Shown: piece after piece, positions 53,155-59,140 of the stretch
How the letters are laid out: the number at the start of each line of letters is the position of its first letter
How positions within the stretch are numbered: position 1 is the first letter of the stretch
Source: Geodermatophilus bullaregiensis
Lineage (GTDB): Bacteria; Actinomycetota; Actinomycetes; Mycobacteriales; Geodermatophilaceae
Length of the DNA: 64,000 nucleotides
Reading direction: 5' to 3'
Assembly (NCBI RefSeq): GCF_016907675.1
Contig: NZ_JAFBCJ010000001.1
Location: 3,658,001-3,722,000, forward strand
Made by a program: the position numbers and the translations under genes
The notes under the pieces: model-generated
Seen by the model: only the letters and a program-made list of their open reading frames with translations
The model's database searches: none
What the model was told of the DNA's origin: nothing

Positions 53155-53260
53155 CCAGTCCGAAGGACCTCTCCGCCTAGCCCCGACCGTGGTGGCCTCC
53201 CTGCAGGGCCCCGGCGCGAGCCTGCGAGTGGCGGGGGGCGGGAGGTCCTTCGACTCCGCT
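53155..53260 (+). promoter_or_regulatory. Structured 5' leader of corA
   Basis: The 287-nt gap before corA contains an 11-bp long-range stem: CGAAGGACCTC (53161-53171) with GAGGTCCTTCG (53242-53252). CCGCC...GGCGG pairing is possible inside it. A magnesium-responsive leader is plausible before a Mg transporter, but I do not see the M-box consensus. Confidence 0.35.
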
Positions 53261-53295
53261 GTGTCCTCGCCGTCCAGCGTCCCCGGGAGCCCGTC

Positions 53296-54441
53296 ATGGC
53301 CGACCGTCGCCTCGCGCCCCTCACTGCCCTGTCCACCCTCGGGCTCCGTTCCCGTCCGGCGGCGCCCCGCCGGGTCGTCGTCCCCGCGCCGCCGGCCGAA
53401 CCGGCTCCGGAGCGGTCGCAGATGGTGGTCGACAACGCCGTCTACGCCGGGGGCCGGCGCATCGCCACCCCGGCGTCGACCGCCGAGAGCCACGACTGGC
53501 TGACCGAGGGCTTCGACGACCGGATGGTCTGGCTCGGACTCTACCGGCCCGAGCCGGCCGAGCTGGGGGAGCTGGCCGAGCAGTACGAGCTGCCCGAGCT
53601 GGCCGTCGAGGACGCCATCCAGGCCCACCAGCGGCCGAAGTTCGAGCGCTACGGCGACACCCTGTTCGTCGTCCTCAAGGCCGCGCGGTACCTCGACGCC
53701 GCCGAGCAGGTGGAGTTCGGCGAGCTGCACCTGTTCCTCGGCCGGCAGTTCGCGATCACCGTGCGGCACAGCGAGTCGCCCGACCTGGCCCGCGTGCGGC
53801 GGCGGCTGGAGAGCGAGCCGGCGCTGCTGGCCAAGGGCAGCGAGGCGGTGCTGTACGCGATCCTCGACGCCGTCGTCGACGGGTACACGCCGGTGGTCCT
53901 CGGGCTGGCCAACGACATCGAGCAGATCGAGACCCAGGTCTTCCGCGGCGACCCCGGCGTCTCGCGGCGCATCTACGAGCTCTCGCAGGAGGTGCTGGAG
54001 TTCCAGCGGGCCGCGCGGCCGCTGACCGGCATCCTCGCCGCGATCACCGCCGGGTTCGACAAGTACGGCGTCGACGAGGAGCTGCGCAGCTACCTGCGTG
54101 ACGTCGCCGACCACGTCGTCCAGGTCAACGAGCGGGTGGAGGGCTTCCGGCAGCAGCTGCGCGACATCCTCACCGTCAACGCCACGCTGGTGGCGCAGCG
54201 GCAGAACGAGGAGATCCGCGAGCTGACCGAGGCCTCGATCGCGCAGGGCGAGGAGGTCAAGAAGATCTCCGCGTGGGCGGCCATCCTCTTCGCGCCGACG
54301 CTGGTGGGCACGGTCTACGGGATGAACTTCGAGGACATGCCCGAGCTGTCGTGGCACCTCGGCTACCCGTTCGCGCTGGTGCTGATGCTGGGCGTGAGCC
54401 TGACGCTGTACGCCGTCTTCAAGCGCCGCGACTGGATCTGA
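53296..54441 (+). CDS. corA: CorA-type magnesium/cobalt transporter
   Basis: 381 residues. A cytoplasmic alpha/beta funnel and long helix (VNERVEGFRQQLRDILTVNATLVAQRQNEEIRELT) precede two C-terminal membrane helices. The selectivity motif YGMNF (GMN at 342-344) is intact, followed by DMPEL and a basic tail. It forms a pentameric Mg2+ channel. The N-terminus has about 40 extra Pro/Ala/Arg-rich residues. A structured leader lies upstream. Confidence 0.92.
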   Translation: MADRRLAPLTALSTLGLRSRPAAPRRVVVPAPPAEPAPERSQMVVDNAVYAGGRRIATPASTAESHDWLTEGFDDRMVWLGLYRPEPAELGELAEQYELPELAVEDAIQAHQRPKFERYGDTLFVVLKAARYLDAAEQVEFGELHLFLGRQFAITVRHSESPDLARVRRRLESEPALLAKGSEAVLYAILDAVVDGYTPVVLGLANDIEQIETQVFRGDPGVSRRIYELSQEVLEFQRAARPLTGILAAITAGFDKYGVDEELRSYLRDVADHVVQVNERVEGFRQQLRDILTVNATLVAQRQNEEIRELTEASIAQGEEVKKISAWAAILFAPTLVGTVYGMNFEDMPELSWHLGYPFALVLMLGVSLTLYAVFKRRDWI

Positions 54442-54524
54442 TGGAGGACCCCCTCGCAGGGTGCCGGGGCGCCGCCGGAACAACCCCCTGGTGGTCCCGG
54501 TTAGGATGGGTGCACAACTGCACA

Positions 54525-54897
54525 GGGGGTGAACGGTCTCGACTGCGGTCGGGTGACCAGGGGAAGCGAGCCGAGGAAGCCGACGATGAGCTCGTTAACC
54601 ACGCGTCGGAAACAACACAAGCGCCGACTCCAGTCAGCGCGAGTTCGCCCTCGCTGCCTAAGTAGCGAGGCGACTCTGTCAGCCCGGGTTCGTCATCGGC
54701 CCGGATCCTGGCATCAGCTAGATGACTGACCGTGTGCGCCGGTCGCGGGCGCACGCGGGACACCAAACAGTGACTGGGCCCGTCACATCGACTCGTTCGT
54801 GAGATCGATGGGGCCGAGCAGAGACGCAGCGGACTGCGCTCGGAGAAGCCCTGGTGATGCGTCGCAGGACGCGGGTTCGATTCCCGCCACCTCCACC
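54525..54897 (+). ncRNA. ssrA: Transfer-messenger RNA (tmRNA)
   Basis: The 5' end GGGGGTG pairs with CACCTCC (54888-54894) as the acceptor stem, and the T-arm GCGGG-TTCGATT-CCCGC is at 54871-54887. Inside, GCCGACTCCAGT...GCTGCCTAA encodes the tag ADSSQREFALAA, close to the actinobacterial ADSNQRDYALAA. Length is about 373 nt. A -10-like TAGGAT lies at 54502. The encoded end is ACC, so the full CCA is probably added. It rescues stalled ribosomes with SmpB (45475). Confidence 0.95.
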
Positions 54898-54903
54898 CCT
54901 GGG

Positions 54904-54951
54904 GTCCTCCCCGACCTGGGATCTCCTCCCGAGACCCAAGTCGGGGAGGAC
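54904..54951. terminator. Hairpin just after tmRNA
   Basis: GTCCTCCCCGACCTGGG (54904-54920) pairs with CCCAAGTCGGGGAGGAC (54935-54951), 17 bp with one mismatch and a 14-nt loop. It starts about 7 nt after the tmRNA end and should release the tmRNA precursor. Confidence 0.7.
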
Positions 54952-54963
54952 CTGCAGCTCGGT

Positions 54964-54999
54964 CACGTGGGGCCCGGTCGGACGACCGGGCCCCACGTG
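54964..54999. terminator. Perfect 16-bp hairpin between tmRNA and the converging synthetase gene
   Basis: CACGTGGGGCCCGGTC (54964-54979), loop GGAC, then the exact complement (54984-54999). It lies 15 nt beyond the stop of the synthetase gene on the other strand, so it probably works as a two-way terminator. Confidence 0.75.
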
Positions 55000-55013
55000 C
55001 GTCCCGGGATCCC

Positions 55014-56306
55014 TCACGGTCGGCCCGCCGGGTGGTGGTCCCCGTCGGGAGCGGGCCAGTCGACCCGGCGAGCGCGGCTGCCGTGGGCGTCGCGGACGGT
55101 CGCCACGAAGCCGGTCCGCGCGACCGGCCCGCTGAAGTCGCCGGCCGGGTCGGTGACGTGGACCAGCTCGGCGCCGGCCTCGGCGGGTCCGGTGACCGCG
55201 ATGACGGCGTCCCGGCGCCGCCGGCTGGCCCGGATGCGCGCGCCCAGGGAGCCGTCGGTGTCCAGGCGCGCTCGCAGCCCGGCGGCGCACAGGTCGTCCA
55301 CCAGCGCGCGGGCGTAGTCGTCCTGGGCCGCACTGATCGGCAGGACGCAGACCTGGACGGGCGCCAGCCACAGCGGCAGCCGGCCCGCGTAGCGCTCGAG
55401 GAGCGCGGCGACGACGCGCTCCATCGCGCCGACGGTGCCCCGGTGGATCATCACGACGCGGTGGCGGGTCCCGTCCGCGGCGTCGTAGGTCAGGTCGAAC
55501 CGTTCGGGCTGGTTGAAGTCCAGCTGGACGGTGGCGATGGTCTCCTCGTGACCGCGCTGGTCCCGCATCTGCAGGTCCAGCTTGGGACCGTAGAAGGCGG
55601 CCTCGCCGACGGCTTCCACCAGCGGGGGTCCGTCCGCGTCGAGCACCTCCGCGGCTGCCCCGCGCAGCGCCTGCTCCGCGTCCTGCCACTGGTCGGCCGA
55701 CCCCAGGTAGCCGTCGCCGGCGTCGCGGCGGGACAGCCGGACGTGGTCGACCGGGAGGCCGAGCAGCTCCTGGGCCCGCAGCGCCGAGCGCAGCGCCGAG
55801 GCGACCTCTGCGGTGGTCTGGTCGGGGCGGCAGAACACGTGGGTGTCGTCCAGCGAGATCTGCCGGACCCGGCTCAGGCCGCTCACGACCCCGGACCGTT
55901 CGGCCCGGAACATGGACGCCAGCTCGTTGAGCCGGACGGGCAGCTGCCGGTAGGAGCGCGGTTCCGCGGCGTAGACCATCGCGTGGTGCGGACAGTTGGC
56001 CGGGCGCAGCACCAGTTGGTCCCCGCCGAGGCGCACGGGCGGGAACATGTCCTCGCTGAACTTGTCCCAGTGCCCGGACCGCTCGTAGAGGGCGCGCTTG
56101 CCCAGCACCGGGGAGTAGACCGGCAGGCAGCCGTCGTGCCGGGCGATCTCCCGCGCGAGCTGCTCGAGTTCCTGCCGGATGACGGCGCCCGCGGGCAGCC
56201 ACAGCGGCAGCCCGGCGCCGATCATCGGATCGGTCGCGAAGACGGACATGTCGGCGTTGAGGTCCCGGTGGTCGGACGCCGGGCGTCCCTGCACGTGCCT
56301 GGTCAC
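55014..56306 (-). CDS. Short threonyl-tRNA synthetase lacking the editing domain
   Basis: 430 residues, against about 640-690 for full ThrRS. The class II catalytic core is complete: motif 2 NELASMFRAERSG, motif 3 MIHRGTVGAMERVV, and the zinc ligands that recognise threonine (ANCPHH, DDTHVFC, MIHRG). The anticodon-binding domain follows. The N-terminal TGS and editing domains are absent, so it cannot clear Ser-tRNA(Thr) in cis. GTG 56306 has GGAGGA 6 nt before it, partly enclosed by a GGTGGC/GCCACC stem. A Thr attenuator lies upstream. It is probably a second, starvation-induced or antibiotic-insensitive ThrRS. Confidence 0.85.
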   Translation of the reverse strand: MTRHVQGRPASDHRDLNADMSVFATDPMIGAGLPLWLPAGAVIRQELEQLAREIARHDGCLPVYSPVLGKRALYERSGHWDKFSEDMFPPVRLGGDQLVLRPANCPHHAMVYAAEPRSYRQLPVRLNELASMFRAERSGVVSGLSRVRQISLDDTHVFCRPDQTTAEVASALRSALRAQELLGLPVDHVRLSRRDAGDGYLGSADQWQDAEQALRGAAAEVLDADGPPLVEAVGEAAFYGPKLDLQMRDQRGHEETIATVQLDFNQPERFDLTYDAADGTRHRVVMIHRGTVGAMERVVAALLERYAGRLPLWLAPVQVCVLPISAAQDDYARALVDDLCAAGLRARLDTDGSLGARIRASRRRRDAVIAVTGPAEAGAELVHVTDPAGDFSGPVARTGFVATVRDAHGSRARRVDWPAPDGDHHPAGRP

Positions 56307-56351
56307 GGTGGCTCCTCCGTGGTCGTGCCACCGGAGCCCGGACCCGGGACG

Positions 56352-56384
56352 ACCCAGCCCCGGAGCGGTGCTCCGGGGCTGGGT
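56352..56384 (-). terminator. Attenuator hairpin before the short ThrRS gene
   Basis: On the transcript, ACCCAGCCCCGGAGC and GCTCCGGGGCTGGGT form a 15-bp stem with an ACC loop, 46 nt before the synthetase start. CCGGAG in its 5' arm can instead pair with CTCCGG in the leader hairpin (56409-56427), which would prevent termination. No U-tract. Confidence 0.75.
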
Positions 56385-56404
56385 GGTTGCTCGTGGTGCA
56401 GCAG

Positions 56405-56452
56405 CTAGCGCCGGAGACGATCCGGCGTCGTGGTGAGCCGCTGACGGGACAT
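56405..56452 (-). CDS. Threonine leader peptide of the ThrRS attenuator
   Basis: A 15-codon frame, MSRQRLTTTPDRLRR, with three threonine codons in a row (ACC ACG ACG). TATGGT (56459-56464 on the minus strand) lies 6 nt before the ATG, the leaderless promoter pattern, so the peptide would be translated from the 5' end of the mRNA. Codons 10-15 overlap a hairpin, CGCCGGA-tcgtc-TCCGGCG. Ribosomes stalled at the Thr codons would open it and favour the antiterminator, raising ThrRS expression when charged tRNA(Thr) is low. Too short for ordinary gene finders. Confidence 0.75.
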   Translation of the reverse strand: MSRQRLTTTPDRLRR

Positions 56453-56562
56453 GGCCAGACCATAGGGCACGGCCGGCCGGCCGAACAGAGGCCGTGGTGG
56501 ACGGCTCGGGTCGTCGCCGCCGGTTGCTCGAGACCGGGACGGCCGGCTCTCCTCGCCTCCGC

Positions 56563-56973
56563 TCAGGTGCTCGACCAGCCGCTCCAGCGTTCCACGCGGA
56601 CGACGACCAGCGGCCCGGTCGGCGGCTGGGCGCGGTACTGGGGATGCCGTTCGACGAGTGCGGCCAGACCGGGGTGACCGGCGCCCGGATCGGCGACGAC
56701 GACGCCGACGCCGTCGGCACGCACCCACCACAGCCGGCTCCAGTCCTCCTCGTAGTGGTCGACCAGCAGGGCGCACCGGGGCTCGTGGCGCAGGTTGGTC
56801 AACCGCTGCAGCCGCGTCGTCCGCTTGGGTTTGGTGTCGACGGCCAGCCAGACGGTGTCGCCGGACGCCGCGAACACGACGGGGACGAGGTGGGCAGCGC
56901 CGTCCGGGCGGACGGTCGACAGCCGGGCGACGGGGGAGGAGAGGAAACGCCCGCGCAACTCAGCGGTGCGCAC
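56563..56973 (-). CDS. PPOX-class F420-dependent enzyme
   Basis: 136 residues, split-barrel flavin/F420 fold: RTAELRGRFLSSPVARLSTVRPDGAAHLVPVVFA, TVWLAVDTKPKRTTRLQRLTNLRHEPRCALLVDHYEEDWSRLWWVRADG. This matches the TIGR03668-type PPOX F420 family. GTG 56973 is chosen because it follows the upstream F420 oxidoreductase by 52 nt; GTG 57006 is an alternative. The two genes likely form an operon, both using F420. Confidence 0.8.
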   Translation of the reverse strand: MRTAELRGRFLSSPVARLSTVRPDGAAHLVPVVFAASGDTVWLAVDTKPKRTTRLQRLTNLRHEPRCALLVDHYEEDWSRLWWVRADGVGVVVADPGAGHPGLAALVERHPQYRAQPPTGPLVVVRVERWSGWSST

Positions 56974-57025
56974 CGGGACGTCCGGGGCCGGCGGTCGGTG
57001 GTGCACCGGCCGCCACACCGGCCGG

Positions 57026-58036
57026 TCAGCTCCCGGTGGCGGTCGTCGTGCTGCCGGCGGCCTCGAGGAACCTCTCGAGCTCCCGGCGGACGTCGGGTCC
57101 ACACGGCTGGTAGACGATCTCGGTGACGCCGGCGTCCGCCAGTTCCCCGAGCTTGTCGCGGACCTGTTCCGACGTCCCGCTGAGCGTGGTCGACCCGAGC
57201 AACGTGGCGCCCCCCGCGTCCCACGCCGCCTGGTCGGCCTCGTTGAGCTCGACGCAGTGACCCGTGTGCACGGCGATGTGCCGGAGTTCCTCCGGTGTCC
57301 GGTTCACCACCTCGTTCCAGGCCTCCCCGCCCGCCAGCCCGGCCACGGCGGCCTGACCACCGAACTCGTACGCGCCGTGCCACGCGAGTGCGGTGCCGGG
57401 ACCGCCCGCCAGGCGGGCCCGTTCGGAGGTCGGGTCCTCCCCGTCGTCGAGGACGGTGCCCCAGGCCAGGTACGAGACCGTCGGGAACTCCCGGGCGAAG
57501 TCGGGGAGCTGCAGGGTCGCGTACAGGCCGTCGGCCAGCTCCCGGGCGACCTCGGCGCCCTTCGGCCCGAGGGCGCTGACCAGGACGGGTACGTCGATCG
57601 GTCGGCGGGGGGCGTGGCCGGCCGGGTGGAGCATCTGCATCCTGGCGCCCTCCCACTCGACGACCTCGCCGCGCAGCAGCCCGCGGTAGGCCCGGATGTA
57701 CTCGGCCATGAACGACCACCTGATGGCCCCGTAGCCCATGGCCCGGCGACCGGAGAACCCCGTCCCGAAGGCCACCTGCACCCGGCCGGGCGCCAAGGCC
57801 ACCAGCGCGGCCGTCGCGGCTGCGTTCACCATGGGGTGCCGCAGCGACGGGACCAGGACGCCGGGCCCGAGGCCGATGCGCGTGGTGCGTTGGGCGGCGA
57901 GAGCCAGCGCCATCCACACGTCGGGACTGTTCTGCGGGGTGTCGTACAGCCATGCGCGGGCGTAGCCGAGTTCCTCCGCGAGCGCGACGGCCTCGTGCGA
58001 GTCCAGCGCGGTCGGGAAGGCGACCGAGACCTCCAT
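57026..58036 (-). CDS. LLM-class F420-dependent oxidoreductase
   Basis: 336 residues, luciferase-like TIM barrel: VSVAFPTALDSHEAVALAEELGYARAWLYDTPQ, RIGLGPGVLVPSLRHP, GRVQVAFGTGFSGRRAMGY and C-terminal SGTSEQVRDKLGELADAGVTEIVYQPCG. The deazaflavin F420 is the expected hydride carrier. ATG 58036 with AGGGAG upstream is preferred to an ATG at 58054. Substrate unknown. A PPOX F420 gene follows on the same strand. Confidence 0.85.
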   Translation of the reverse strand: MEVSVAFPTALDSHEAVALAEELGYARAWLYDTPQNSPDVWMALALAAQRTTRIGLGPGVLVPSLRHPMVNAAATAALVALAPGRVQVAFGTGFSGRRAMGYGAIRWSFMAEYIRAYRGLLRGEVVEWEGARMQMLHPAGHAPRRPIDVPVLVSALGPKGAEVARELADGLYATLQLPDFAREFPTVSYLAWGTVLDDGEDPTSERARLAGGPGTALAWHGAYEFGGQAAVAGLAGGEAWNEVVNRTPEELRHIAVHTGHCVELNEADQAAWDAGGATLLGSTTLSGTSEQVRDKLGELADAGVTEIVYQPCGPDVRRELERFLEAAGSTTTATGS

Positions 58037-58099
58037 GCCCTGACTCCCTCTCATGACGGCGGTGTCGCGGACGTGCCGGGGGTGGGAGAGGCCTGCCGG

Positions 58100-58990
58100 C
58101 TAGGGGCGCCCGGCGTGGGGCACGTCGACCCGGCAGGAGCGCAGCTGCGCCTCGCGCGCGGCGCTCCGGGCGGTGCGGTCGAAGTCCGGCGCGGTGCAGA
58201 GGAACAGCGTGCGGCCGTCGGAACCGCCGAGCACGCAGGCGAACACGCCGGTGCCGACGGGCAGTTCCTCCAGGACCTCGCCGCCCTGCCGGATGCGGAG
58301 CACCCGACCGGCGAGCGCGTCGGCGACCCACAGCGCGCCCTCGGCGTCCATGCCGCAACCGTCCGGGGCGACTGCCAGCTGCCCCAGTGCCGCCTGCACG
58401 TCGCGGTCGGTCGGCAGCCCACCGAACGACGCCCACACCCGCCGGTTCCCCAACGCGCCGTCGGCACCGATGTCGAACGCGGTGATCCGGTTGCCGAACG
58501 TCTCGTCCACCAGCAGGACGCCGTCGTCGGTGATCACGCTGCCGTTCGGGAACCACATGTCGTCGGCCACCTGGGTGACCACCCCGTCGGGGTCGACGCG
58601 CAGCAGGACGGTCGGTGCGACCGGGGCGCCGGCCATGAGGTCGAAGCCGAAGTTGCCGACGAAGGCCCGGCCCAGCTCGTCGACCACCATGTCGTTGGGC
58701 TCGCCGGTGACCTGCGCCGACAGGTCCGCGTGCGTCGCCAGCGACCCGTCGGGCTCGCGGCGCAGCAGCCGGCTGTCGTGCTGGGAGACGACCAGCAGGC
58801 GGCCGTCGGGCAGCCACCCGAGTCCGGACGGCTGGCCCGGCACCTCCGCCTCGACCCGCAGGTCGCTGCCGTCCTCCCGGGCCGAGAGCACCTGGTGGGT
58901 GTAGAAGTCCGAGACCCAGATCCGGTCCTCGTGCCAGCGAGGGCACTCCAGGTAGGACAGACCGTCCAGTACGGTGCTGATCTCCCGCAT
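58100..58990 (-). CDS. SMP-30/gluconolactonase-like beta-propeller protein
   Basis: 296 residues. Metal and active-site motifs of the family are visible: a Glu in LSYLECPRWH, GEPNDMVVDELGRAFVGNFGF, and PDGCGMDAEGALWVADAL. Members hydrolyse sugar lactones or related esters. GAGGTG lies 4 nt before the ATG, and TATGCT about 33 nt upstream may be the -10. It precedes the F420 genes on the same strand with 63 nt between. Confidence 0.82.
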   Translation of the reverse strand: MREISTVLDGLSYLECPRWHEDRIWVSDFYTHQVLSAREDGSDLRVEAEVPGQPSGLGWLPDGRLLVVSQHDSRLLRREPDGSLATHADLSAQVTGEPNDMVVDELGRAFVGNFGFDLMAGAPVAPTVLLRVDPDGVVTQVADDMWFPNGSVITDDGVLLVDETFGNRITAFDIGADGALGNRRVWASFGGLPTDRDVQAALGQLAVAPDGCGMDAEGALWVADALAGRVLRIRQGGEVLEELPVGTGVFACVLGGSDGRTLFLCTAPDFDRTARSAAREAQLRSCRVDVPHAGRP

Positions 58991-59140
58991 GGCCCACCTC
59001 GCCGCCGCCGGTGCGTCGGCAGCATAGCCCGGGTCCCCACCCCTCCGTCCGACAGCCGGGCAGGTCGTGGGCCTCCTGCTCCGCCACCGGGCGGGCCGGC
59101 AGGCGGTGACACGGCGCCGCGCGGGGCGTATGACGTGGAG

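Noticed and set aside
53009-53295. M-box magnesium riboswitch before corA
   Set aside because: I could not find the conserved M-box core. Only a generic stem can be supported, so it is listed as an unassigned leader.
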